From: Capsaspora owczarzaki ATCC 30864
Taxonomy: Eukaryota; Opisthokonta; Filasterea
Direction: 5' to 3'
Length of the DNA stretch: 64,000 nt
Assembly (NCBI RefSeq): GCF_000151315.2
Contig: NW_011887293.1
Coordinates: 1,482,258 to 1,546,257 of the forward strand
The translations under genes and the position numbers were made by a program. The notes beneath the pieces are model-generated. The model was not told where the DNA came from and searched no databases. It worked only from the letters and a program-made list of their open reading frames with translations. Positions 1 to 9,459 of the stretch are shown here, in pieces. Position 1 is the stretch's first letter. Each line of letters opens with the position of its first letter.

Positions 1-63
1 GGCTTTTGATTTTTATCGCTGCCACTTTGCCCCGCCGCCACCACCTCTCGCTTGCTCGTCCAA

Positions 64-103
64 TGACGACCATTTGTAACCACTGACGACCATTTGTAAC
101 CAC
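64..103. repeat. Tandem duplication, 20 bases x 2
   Basis: Two perfect adjacent copies of TGACGACCATTTGTAACCAC, inside the putative GOLPH3 intron. No coding or regulatory role is apparent. Confidence 0.9.
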
Positions 104-172
104 AGAGACCATCCATCCAGCCACCCCCACCCCCTTTGAGCCCCTTCACTGCGAGGCGGGACTCGTTGGCAG

Positions 173-207
<35 letters not shown>
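173..207. repeat. Poly-A tract, 35 bases
   Basis: Uninterrupted run of A on the plus strand, seen as poly-T from the minus-strand GOLPH3 gene. Similar homopolymer runs recur in introns and gaps of this window. Confidence 0.9.
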
Positions 208-210
<3 letters not shown>

Positions 211-421
211 GACTCCCTTCATCTATCGACTCGACTGCCCTTCATCGCAACTGCCGCCTTCAGTGGGTCGACCGTCGACTGCAGGGTCAGAGCACGACTC
301 ACCCAGCCCCTTCTCCCTCAACACCAACGACACTCGTTCGCTTCAACCACGACAGAGCACAACAACGAGGCAGACCGTTCAGCGAACCCCCGTCATTTAT
401 CGCTCTCTCCTCATCGCTCAC

Positions 422-676
422 CTCGCGGTCCTTGAGGCCGAGCAGGAGGACTTCCTCCATGAGCGTCAGCCACCCTTCTTTGTTGTACTTTTCGCTGTCG
501 TCGGCGTCGTCGAGCTGCGCGCTTGTGTGCGCCGCGTCCTCTTCGCTCTGTCGGTCGCCGCTCGCGGACGCGCCTGCTCGGTCCCCTCCGTTGGCACCAC
601 TGCTGCTGCTGCTACTCCCAAGACTGTCGCTGGCGGCTGCCGCGGCCTTCTTCCGGTGCACGAGTGTGCCGGACAT
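422..676 (-). CDS. GOLPH3: GOLPH3/Vps74 family, first exon only (partial)
   Basis: Golgi phosphoprotein 3 is a PI4P-binding adaptor on the cytosolic face of trans-Golgi membranes; it retains glycosyltransferases and links the Golgi to myosin. This 85-codon exon starts at ATG 676 with a disordered Ala/Ser-rich leader, then an acidic stretch, and ends with LTLMEEVLLLGLKDRE, the near-invariant opening of the GOLPH3 fold in animals and fungi. After the last Glu codon comes GTGAGC, a good donor in phase 0, which is where the family continues with a Gly-rich strand. The rest of the gene is off the left edge. The signature is very specific, so only the downstream structure is unknown. Confidence 0.88.
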
Positions 677-1238
677 GATGACTACAGAGTCGAGTGAATG
701 AAAAAAAAAAGAAGAAAAAAAAAAAGAGTGGATTCGATGTCAGATTTGACTGTGAGCACGAGCTGTCTGAGAGTCTGAGAGGCTGAAAGGCTGAAAGTGT
801 CGTAGAAAACCAGATCTACAAGTCGGGGGGGGGGCAAAAAAGAGAGATCAAAATCAAGAGGACGTTTCCTAGTCAACTAGATCTACAGCACCATACAGTA
901 ACGCACACATGCATGGGCGCGAGTTCACTCCGTCGATACCTCGCCGCATTCAAGCCGTAATTGATGCCAAGTGCTGGTTATACCAGTTACTGACGTGGCG
1001 CAAGGGGGAGCTGCGACATGGTATTTGTGTGCTTTTGCATTGTTTTGTCGATGTTTTCGATTTTCGTCTTCTCATCTTTCCAGCTCTTTGGGGGACACAA
1101 TTGAACACACGAAAGATGGGCGAAATGACGGCAACAACGATGGGCCAAAAGTGCTTTGTTTGGAAAAGATAGTAACAGACTCTTGGGGGCAGGTTTGAAC
1201 GGACGGATTTCAAATGCAACAAAGTAAGGCATCTCCAC
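677..1238. other. Gap between GOLPH3 start and ankyrin gene end
   Basis: This 562-base gap must hold the GOLPH3 promoter and 5' UTR (near 677) and the 3' UTR of the minus-strand ankyrin gene (near 1238). It has short A-rich and G runs. I see no AATAAA on the minus strand and no conserved ORF. Confidence 0.5.
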
Positions 1239-4200
1239 TCAAGCCTCAATGCGCTTGGCCGGGGCAGGGGAGCGACTCTCAAGCATTGCAAGTGTTCGCA
1301 TCATGGAATACCTGGTGCGGCGGGATCGAACGAGAGGCCAAACTTTGGCAGGGTTGCACCCGAGCTCGACTAGGAGGCTTGCCGTACTGGCCGCATCTCG
1401 CCGAACAGCCAGATACAGCGCATCGGACATGAATGGATCGGACGCGGTAGGATTGGCAACGTTGGCTTGCCAGATCATGCGAATCACATTCAAATTGCCA
1501 CTATTGATGGCATGTTCGAGCAGCGAGCGGAAACCGGGCCGATAGACTTTTGCCTGGCAATCCAACAGCATAGCAATCATCGAAACATTTGAATTCGTAA
1601 TGGCCAGCCATAATGGGGACGGGGCCAGGAGGCTAGGTTGGCAATCGGGAGATGTGCCTGCCTCAATCAAGCGCTTGGCAGTGCGCAACTGGCCCTGGTT
1701 GACGGCGGTCTGCAAAGCCGTCCAGCCGCTCACATTGATGGCTGCCAAGTCGCCAGGCGTGAGATGGCGCACCAACAAATCGACCGCCCCATAGTTGCCT
1801 TGGAATGCGGCGGCCATGAGCGGCGTCCACCCTTGGTCGGTCGCGGCGTTCGCGTGAGCGCCGCGCTGCAACAGCAGCTCGACGAGCTCCAGAAATCCTT
1901 CTTCGCACGCCACCAACAAAGCCGAGCCCATGCGGCCTGGGGGGCGAGCATTCGGGGAAATGCCATTGTCGAGCAGCGCGCGAACACACTCGACACGATT
2001 CCGCTTCACAGCCTCGTGTAACAGAGTGGCGTGTTGATCGACAGACAGGGTGGAGGTCTTGAGCAAGGCATCAAGGGCTTTGTGTTGACTGGAGCCGATT
2101 GCGTCCACGAGAACGGTGAGTTGCGAGTGTGCCGCTACCCCATGCTTGTTGTTGGAGCTCGAATCAAACCCAATCTTTGCTGCAAGTGTGGCGTCTGGCG
2201 CAGCGCGATTGATCGCATCCATGATGAGTCGATCGACCTTGGCAAACGCCTCCCCTGCAGCTCGAGAGCGGGCAGCATGCATGAGAACGGTGCGATTGTG
2301 GCTGTCGCGAGCGAGTACGTCAGCACCCGCGCGTAACAACATCTCGACCAGGGGAAAAGACAAGGCTTCCGCCGCGAGCATGAGCGGGCTGATTCCTTGC
2401 GCTGCAGCGAGATTCGGATTGGCTCCGTGGGCCAAAAGTTCTGCAGTCACTTGGTCGGATTTCATCTGAATGCTTGTGATTAGCGCAGTTGTTTGACGTG
2501 TGCCTGCCGTACTCGCATAAGCATCGCGTGCTGCAGAAGAAGAAGGAGAAGAAGAAGAAGAAGCAGAGGAAGAGGAAGAAGACACAGCAGCAGAAGTTCC
2601 CTTGGGAGAAACGGGCACGAGCTCATTCACATTAGCTCCATTCTCGCAAAGCAGCTTCACCATTGCCAGATTGCCGGCACGCACGGCAACCTGCAATGGC
2701 GGCAACTTTGTGGGCGGAATTGGAAGGAGCACATCCAGGTTGCCAGCGCCGAGAAGCAGTTTGGCCTTTGCAACATTTTGGCTCTTGACGGAATGGTGGA
2801 AGAGCTGCTGGAGTATCGCAAGGGGCACGGAGATCCTTCTCTCCGAGTGCACACCAAGCAGCAGTGTAACAATCTCAGAGGACGCAGAGCCTAAAGACTG
2901 AACCGCAGCAGCAAGAGCAGCGCCTGACTCTTCCACAGGCGCACCGGCAGACACCAACCGTTTGACTTTGGCGGGACTGTCGCTCTTGGCGGCCAAAACT
3001 AGCAAATTTTCAGATGCGGCATTGGCGCCATGTTGCAGCAGTAGATCAACGACCTGCTCGGAAGTCGCCAGGCGCGACTGCAGAGCATCATCCAAGGCCG
3101 TCGCACTGCTCGAGTTGCAAGCGTTCACGTCGAAAATCTTGGCCTCAAGCAAAGCTTTGATCTCTGCGATTTTGCAATACCGTGTGGCCCAGACAAGCGG
3201 GAGCGGCGCCTCGAGGGAGCCAGTCAGCGGTTGACAGGTAGCCCCCTCGGCCAAAAGGAGCTGGATTACTTGAACATGACCACCAAAGATGGCCACATGC
3301 AATGGTACAATGAGAGGAGCACCATTCTTCGAGGCAGGCGGCACGGTCGGGTTGATGGTTGCACCCGCATAAATTAAAGTCTTGACAATCTCGTGATACC
3401 CGAGGGCGGCGGCAGAGGCGAGCGCAGAACGGCCGTTACTGTCACACAAGTCGACGTCGGCTCCAGCAACTAACAGCAACTGAACGGCGGGGAGACAGCC
3501 TGCGCCAGCCGCCGCGACCAGCGGCACGCTCATCGAGGAAGGGTCGGAGGGATCGGGTTGCGCGCCTGCTTGCAACAGCAGATCGACGACATCGGGCAGA
3601 CTCATTGCCGCGGCATATCGCAGCGCAGAGTAGCCCTGATGGGTGACAGCATCCACCGGGATGTCCGACCGTTTCAAGAGTAGCTCTATCATGGGTTTGT
3701 CGTTTCGCCAGACCGCTTCCATCAGCAGAGTCACAAAGGTGGTCTGGTGAGGGATTGCTTGCGCCCCTGCACCGAACAAGGCGCTTGCCAGTTCCACCTC
3801 ACCCCGAGAGACAGCCAGCCGCAGTGCAGATTGATTCTTGTAGTTGGTGACATTGAGGTAGCGCTGCACGACGGTCTGACGGGCGGCCTCGCCCGATTTC
3901 GGGAGCGCGTCGAGAATCGTGCGTGCTAATGGGTAGCATTTCGCGCCGATCGCATCCAGTAGCGATGTGCTTCCTGGCACGTGTTGGGAAGCATCGCACT
4001 TGCTGCGCCAGGCATCCAAGTCTGCCTCCGAGAGCAGCGCGGCGAGCCGGGCATCGTCCTGCTGCAGCATCGCGCTAACCAGTGGCGAATCAAGGGCCAT
4101 TGCAGCGTGCACAGCCTCCACTTCCTTGTCAATGGCCCGTTCGTTGCGCTTTGGGCTGGCACGCAGCTTGTCCAAGTGGTAAGCTTTGGGGTGTTGGTCT

Positions 4201-4736
4201 GAATCCGGCGGCGCGTTCCCGATGGTGGACCTGAGTGTGCTTGTTGCGCTGTCTGAGCCACTCTGATCCGCTGGATTCAGCGTGGTACTCCCTGTCAATG
4301 CATCTCGCGGTGTCGGTTTGAGTGGTATGCTTGGTACTTGAGCACTAGCACGCTTGCGAGCAGAAGCAGCAGCAGCAACAGCAGCAGCAGAAGAAGAAGT
4401 AGACGACGAAGCAGTGGGAGGCACACGAGGCTGGCTGCGCTTGACGTGTGCATCAGCCAATGTGGGCCGCAATGCTTGGCGTGATGATGGTGCTTCTAGC
4501 TCGGCCGTGAGTGTCTTGGCAGCGGCAGATCCAGCTGGGCCAGCGGCAGCGACCGGTGGGCGCGACGATGGCCGATCCGCCTGCGCCGATGACAAGAACG
4601 AACGACGACTTGGAGCACTCGGTGGACTAGGATGATGGATGAAGGAGGGGTGATGCTGGTGCTGGTGGTGGTGGCGATGGGTGAGGCGGGCTTGGACGGG
4701 CAGCGCGGTCGAGCGCAGCACGAGGCGACCGAGCAT
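1239..4736 (-). CDS. Large ankyrin-repeat protein with mitochondrial-type N-terminus
   Basis: One uninterrupted exon of 1,165 codons, unusual among the intron-rich neighbours. Residues 1-55 are rich in Arg, Ser, Leu and His, have no acidic residue and include RRSFLSS, which looks like a mitochondrial targeting presequence. Residues about 55-245 are low-complexity Ser/Ala. From about 250 to 1,130 there are some 20 or more ankyrin repeats (for example RNDKPMIELLLKRSDIPVDA and GWTPLMAAAFQGNYGAVDLL), split by a Ser-rich linker near residue 700. Ankyrin repeats bind proteins and no enzymatic domain is seen. I cannot name an orthologue. Location in mitochondria is an inference from the N-terminus only. 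The first ATG of the frame is used and no better start is visible. Confidence 0.85.
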   Translation of the reverse strand: MLGRLVLRSTALPVQARLTHRHHHQHQHHPSFIHHPSPPSAPSRRSFLSSAQADRPSSRPPVAAAGPAGSAAAKTLTAELEAPSSRQALRPTLADAHVKRSQPRVPPTASSSTSSSAAAVAAAASARKRASAQVPSIPLKPTPRDALTGSTTLNPADQSGSDSATSTLRSTIGNAPPDSDQHPKAYHLDKLRASPKRNERAIDKEVEAVHAAMALDSPLVSAMLQQDDARLAALLSEADLDAWRSKCDASQHVPGSTSLLDAIGAKCYPLARTILDALPKSGEAARQTVVQRYLNVTNYKNQSALRLAVSRGEVELASALFGAGAQAIPHQTTFVTLLMEAVWRNDKPMIELLLKRSDIPVDAVTHQGYSALRYAAAMSLPDVVDLLLQAGAQPDPSDPSSMSVPLVAAAGAGCLPAVQLLLVAGADVDLCDSNGRSALASAAALGYHEIVKTLIYAGATINPTVPPASKNGAPLIVPLHVAIFGGHVQVIQLLLAEGATCQPLTGSLEAPLPLVWATRYCKIAEIKALLEAKIFDVNACNSSSATALDDALQSRLATSEQVVDLLLQHGANAASENLLVLAAKSDSPAKVKRLVSAGAPVEESGAALAAAVQSLGSASSEIVTLLLGVHSERRISVPLAILQQLFHHSVKSQNVAKAKLLLGAGNLDVLLPIPPTKLPPLQVAVRAGNLAMVKLLCENGANVNELVPVSPKGTSAAVSSSSSSASSSSSPSSSAARDAYASTAGTRQTTALITSIQMKSDQVTAELLAHGANPNLAAAQGISPLMLAAEALSFPLVEMLLRAGADVLARDSHNRTVLMHAARSRAAGEAFAKVDRLIMDAINRAAPDATLAAKIGFDSSSNNKHGVAAHSQLTVLVDAIGSSQHKALDALLKTSTLSVDQHATLLHEAVKRNRVECVRALLDNGISPNARPPGRMGSALLVACEEGFLELVELLLQRGAHANAATDQGWTPLMAAAFQGNYGAVDLLVRHLTPGDLAAINVSGWTALQTAVNQGQLRTAKRLIEAGTSPDCQPSLLAPSPLWLAITNSNVSMIAMLLDCQAKVYRPGFRSLLEHAINSGNLNVIRMIWQANVANPTASDPFMSDALYLAVRRDAASTASLLVELGCNPAKVWPLVRSRRTRYSMMRTLAMLESRSPAPAKRIEA

Positions 4737-5366
4737 GATGCCAAGAAATCTGAGACCGCGGGAGGATGAGAACTGAGCTCAGTTGGATTGAACGTCGCCG
4801 ACAAACAAAGCAACACAGATGAACCAGACACCAACGAATTGGAAGAATAGGCTGGGAGTAAACGTAGAAATCGAAGGGTGATGGCAAAGTTACTGTAGTG
4901 AATGCTTTCATCATTGGGTTCAAACAAGACTCCAAACCAGGACATGGACAGTAGAACAGACAGACAGACAGACAGACAGACGGACAAAAACAACACACTG
5001 CGACAAACCAGTGTCGAAAAAAAACGAGCCAAACGTCAAACACACAACAACAACAACAACAACAACTACAACAACAACAACAGAAAAAAACGAACGCGCG
5101 ATCATGAAACAACAGAAACAACCAACCACGAGGAGCAAGAGAAGGACAAGGAAGGGCAAGGTGTGACGCAGGAAACTTGAGCATCGGAGGATGGCATCAA
5201 CAGTCAAACAGGGCGACTTTCGAAAACGTCCTCGAACACCTCCCGAGCTTTGCAGCTCATGCCAAGACAGTCGGAAGCACAGAAACACAAATCACAGCAC
5301 AGACATTAAAAGAAACACCCAATCGAGTATTCTTCAAAAAACAAACTGCGACCAGGTCGGTTCCGT
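4737..5366. other. Gap with CAGA and CAA microsatellites
   Basis: The gap lies between the ankyrin start (4736) and the TIPE-family stop (5367), both on the minus strand. It holds a (CAGA)n run at about 4957-4982 and a (CAA)n run at about 5045-5082. Long frames here are translations of these repeats (poly-Val, poly-Cys, poly-Asn) and are not genes. Confidence 0.7.
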
Positions 5367-6042
5367 TCAAAGCTTCTTTTGGTCAATCAGCGAATTCAGC
5401 CCGACGCAAACCTTGCCAAGCGTCTCGCGGCTCTTGCCCTTCTTGTCAAAAATGTTCTCGAGGAACTCGGGGCTGCCATAGAAGGCAAAAACGTGGCGAG
5501 CGCGGTTGCACGACTTTTCGGTCAAATGCTTGGCGAGCAGTACCAACAGTAGTCGCTGCATCTCTGCCATGTTGGCCGAGAGGATGACCTTGTCAAAGGT
5601 AAAGTCGACCTCGTACATGCTCAGCAGGCTGAGGAAGGTGTTGGTTGTCTTTTTTCGCAGCTGGTTGAGCGTTTCAATGTCCTCGGCCGAAAACTGGTTG
5701 TTCTTGGCCAGAATGCCCAGCTTGACGACCGTCTTGATCAAGTCCTTGGAGAGCTTTTGCGCCTCCTTCTTGTCGGCCTCGAGCGCGGCGAGTTCGTAGA
5801 CCTGCGCCCGAAACACCAAAATTTTAAATTAAAAAAAAAAAAAGCCGGAATGTGATCAAAAGTGCGTTTACAGTTGTGCACCGACTCCCGGGGGGTTCTC
5901 TCGTCGTGAGCGTGTTTACCTGGTCGAGCAAGTCGGCAACCTCGTCGTCAATAAAGTTCTTGACGACCTTGCCCGAGGCCATCTTGCCAATGAGCTTCTT
6001 TTGCGCGCGCAGCGAGAAGCTCTTCGGGTTGAAATCGGTCAT
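5367..6042 (-). CDS. TNFAIP8/TIPE family protein
   Basis: TIPE proteins are cytosolic six-helix bundles with a hydrophobic tunnel that carries phosphoinositides; in animals they tune NF-kB, Rac and cell-death signalling. Two exons, 5920-6042 and 5367-5801, join in phase 0 (donor GTAAAC, acceptor GGGCGCAG) to give 185 residues, close to the 188-198 of human members. Diagnostic stretches align along the whole length: the QAQKK-like start (RAQKKLIGKM), the LIDD-like FIDDEVADLLD, the KNLIKTVIKL-like KDLIKTVVKLGIL, then NNQF, a VDFTFD motif and an LTEKS motif. Start at ATG 6042 matches the family N-terminus. Members outside animals are few, so the gene supports a holozoan or related host. Confidence 0.9.
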
Positions 6043-7650
6043 CTTCTGTCGGCTCGGTTGTTTCTGTAGCAGTCACACGAGTAGTTTGGCGATTGTTGTT
6101 GTGAGGTTTTGATCAATCGTCTCAGTCGGCTTTGTTCCTCAGTGCCAAACCCCTCCCCCTTGTTTTTTTCTTCTTTTTGTTGACGCTTGATGATTGACCA
6201 CGCCCTCTTTCTCATTCTCCTCCCAAAGCCCCTCAGCCCATCGCTTTTGTCTCGAATCGCGGTGCGATGATCATCATGATGATGATGATGGAAAAGCCGC
6301 GTGTTTCTTGTTGCGTGTTTTCCAGACTGTGTTCCAGCAATGTGTTATGCTGGTTGATCAACACTTGTTGTGATTTCAATGGCTTTTTTTTTTTTCAATG
6401 GTATGTTTGTTTTTTTCCAATGCAAATTCAAACAGAATGAATTTGAGATGAAAGGAATAATAATAAACACCTTTAAAATAAATAATAAACACTTTGTTTA
6501 TGAATCGCTTTTTTTTTTTTTTTTTTTGGTTTTGTTTGATTGTTTTGCGCTTCACTCAGTGCTGTCTCGACGCTCCTCCGTCCAACCGCACACCTCGCAT
6601 TCGCCACACAGCGCGCAGAGAGGACTGCGACGTGACCTGCATTGCTTGTTCTGGAAGGAGCGCAATGCCATGCACAGTGGCTGTTTTGATAAATAGCGCT
6701 GCTGCGGTTGTTTGGTTTTTTTTTTTTTTTTTTTTTTTTTTAAGCAGTCGCACCTGACAACACCTCCTTTCGCTCTTTATTTTTGCCCCTTCTGCCTCTA
6801 TTCTCGACTGTCGGACGAGCGACGACTATTTTCAATTTTCAAACCCCACCGTCAACACGTCGCAGCAAAAGGTCTCACTCCCGCAATCTGGGAACATTGC
6901 TGCAAAAGTCAAAAGCGTCATTGAAGAAAGAAGAAAAAAAAAAACTGGAAGAAACCACACACAAACAAAGACCGCTCACACTACCAGCAGCAGCAGCACC
7001 GCCGCTCCACTCGCTCACTCGCGCGCTGTCTCATTACACACCCTCGCTTGTCTGTAAGGAAAGTGAGTCACTTGGGTGCTGCTCGGTGGAAGGCGGGGAG
7101 GGGAGTGAACGGCGAAAGGGCGAAGGTAGAAAACAATCCAACTCACATCACAAAATTGAAAAGAAAAAAAAAAAAAGACTGCAATGATCAACAACATCGA
7201 TTCCAGATTGGAGATGAGATTGAAAATCAGGAAGGAAAGAGGCGGGGGAGGGAGGCGCGGTGTGGGGCGACGCTTCTGTGATGGAACACTCACAGATTGA
7301 GGTCTTGCGGCCTGTTTTGACTTCTGCCCAACCCCCCACCCCCTTTAACACTCTCTCTCCCCTTGCTCCAGCAATAAATATCTACTTTCATAAAACATCA
7401 CGAAGCGGGGACAGTCATTTTTTGGTTTTTTCATTACCACTGCGTGAAATCTGTGTCCGGAACTGTTGATCGTTCAAAATGGAGCAAAGTCGGTTGTTGA
7501 TTGCTTGCTTTCAAACATTTTCGCCGCTCAGTTCTCTGTCTGAGTTTTCATCGTCATCCGGTTTATTTTTGTCATAGCTCAGTCTTTTTTTTTTCCCTCA
7601 AATCCTCACACGCCTTTGTCTGAGATTTTTTTTTCCCTCCATTTTTGAAA
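6043..7650. other. 1.6 kb promoter/intergenic region, homopolymer-rich
   Basis: This is a divergent gap between the TIPE-family gene (minus) and the next gene (plus). It contains a GATGAT run near 6268-6290 and T runs at 6512-6528 and 6717-6741. A lone AATAAA on the plus strand lies near 7372, with no plus-strand gene before it. An ORF at 6783-7187 is Lys/Ser-rich without homology. A 5' UTR exon of the downstream gene could lie here but cannot be placed. Confidence 0.5.
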
Positions 7651-9359
7651 ATGGCCGAAGTTGAAGTTGACGCGACTGCTGCTGCCGATCAGCAGCAACA
7701 AGACACCACTGCTGCGGCTACTGCGACTGCTGATGCCCCGACTGCTGCGGAGGAGCAACAGCCGCGTGGCGCCAAGCGCCCTGCCGAGGACGATGCCGAG
7801 CAGCAGGACGACGAGGCAACGGTGAGTTTGAGGTGCTCACCAATGGTGGATCAACGGGGTTTTCCCCGATGTATTTGGGATGGTGATGATGTGGTTGCAA
7901 TGAGAACTCGGAGGCAAAGGGTTGAAGGGGACAACAGGGGATGGGTGAAGGAGCGAGCTGTATGAGCCATCATTGGGGCTAGACCTGCTGCTGCTGCTGC
8001 ATGGAGATCAAGGGGGTCGATCAAACGACAGGGCAGTAGACGCAGCGTGTTGATCGGACTATCTGATACATGCGCAACCCCTTCAACGCGAGATCGCAGT
8101 GAACGTACAATGCGTGGCTCAATGCAACTGGCTCAAATGCAAATGGATCCACATGGATTGTTGGGTTGCTGTTTCCCCGTCCAAAGTTGCGACTCGTGGA
8201 ACAAGAGTCAAGCAAAACTGAGATCACTTGTTGCTGATGCAAGCATGCCAAAGGCAGCTCCAGTGCGGGGGGTTTGGGGAGGGGGGACAGAGACGCGGGA
8301 AGGGGAGGTTGGTGACTGAGAAAGCGCTGTCAATGTGCTCTCTGTCTCTCTCTGCCTCTCTGTCTCTTCTGCTGGGTGTGTGTGTGTGTGTGATTCTCAG
8401 ATTGAGAAGCATTCGACGATTCGTGTTGGATGAAGAAGGGAAAACAACACAGCTGAAACAGCCAGTGTCGTTGTGCTTCACTGCGCTTCCTACAAAGCTT
8501 TCTCATTCATCTCCTCTCATCTCATCTCATCTCGATCTGCGCTCGCGGAGTCAACAGATGACCTAGTTGAAAGTGTCCACCACGCTTGGACTCGTTGGTC
8601 GGGGAACTTGACTGATCTTCATTTTGTTGTGCACATACATTCAAACAACAGACCAAATCGCCCAAGAAGACCCCCGCCAAGCGTGGCCGCAAGCGACGCG
8701 CAGTCGCCAAGGGTGAAGACGAAGAGGATGACGACGCCGCGTACGACGAGCAGCCTGAAGAGAAGGAGCCCGAGCAGACACCTCCCCCATCTCTGCGCCC
8801 GCGACGCACGTCGAGCCTGCGCGCCACCGAGCGCACCGCCAAGATCATGGCCCGAGAGCACCGCCAAAAGGACGACGACGAGGTCAACTCGGACGACGAC
8901 GATATTGACAAGAGCTCCCTCCCTCGCCGCGCTGCTGCCAGCCCGCGTGGCGGCGGTCGTGGCCGTGGTGGCCGAGGAGGTCGCCGCAAGGCTGCCCCTG
9001 CAGCCGAAGAGCAAGCCGAAGAAGCTGCAGCTGACGAGGACACCGCCACCGAGTCGCAAGACGCCGCGGCTCCCATGGACACCACTGAGGACAAGCCCGA
9101 GGCTGCTGCCGCTGTTGCTGCTGCTGCTGAGCCTGAGACTGCTGCTGCTGCTGAGCCTGAGACTGCTGCTGCTGCTGCTGAGCCTGAGACTGTTGCTGCT
9201 GAGACTGTTGCTGCTGAGCCTGAGGCTGCCGAGCCCAAGGCTGAGACTGCCGAGCCCAAGGCTGCCGAGCCTGAGACTGCCGAGCCCGCCGCTGACAAGT
9301 CCACCGAGTCCACCGAGTCCACCGAAACTGCGGCTGCTCCTGCCTCAGCCTCGGAATAA
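7651..9359 (+). CDS. Charged Ala/Glu/Pro-rich nuclear-type protein
   Basis: Two exons, 7651-7821 and 8652-9359, join in phase 0 (donor GTGAGT, acceptor AAACAACAG) to give 292 residues; the intron of 830 bases is the longest one clearly resolved. Start is the first true ATG, encoding MAEVEVD. The protein is disordered: Ala/Thr/Gln-rich start, a strongly basic nuclear-localisation-like PKKTPAKRGRKRR at about residues 60-75, acidic clusters, a Gly/Arg patch (RGGGRGRGGRGG) resembling an AT-hook or RGG box, then a degenerate AEPET-type repeat of about 70 residues. This looks like a chromatin or RNA-binding accessory protein, but I recognise no family. Its stop lies only 100 bases from the end of the convergent FANCG-like gene. 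Confidence 0.75.
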
Positions 9360-9459
9360 TCAAACCTCGGTTTCATAGTTCTTCCATTTGTTCAAATTGT
9401 TTCACGCAGATTTGTTTTTGTTTTTTTTTTTTTTTTGTTTTTTGTCGTCCAATCGCATT

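Larger units (their letters stand above)
1..421. other. Probable intron of GOLPH3, no coding sequence seen
   Basis: This stretch follows the GT donor of GOLPH3 exon 1 on the minus strand and shows no continuation of the GOLPH3 protein in any frame, so I read it as intron whose acceptor lies beyond the left edge. It contains a 20-base tandem duplication and a 35-base poly-A run (poly-T in the sense of the gene). Confidence 0.5.

Noticed and set aside
4902-5180. Asn/Lys-rich and poly-Val/poly-Cys ORFs
   Set aside because: Translations of CAGA and CAA microsatellites.
6783-7187. A 134-codon ORF in the 1.6 kb gap
   Set aside because: Lys/Ser-rich with homopolymers, no homology and no coding-like third-position bias.
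8473-9378. A 301-codon plus-strand ORF overlapping the Ala/Glu-rich gene
   Set aside because: It is the other frame of the GCTGCTGAG repeat (Leu/Arg/Pro strings) and begins in the intron.
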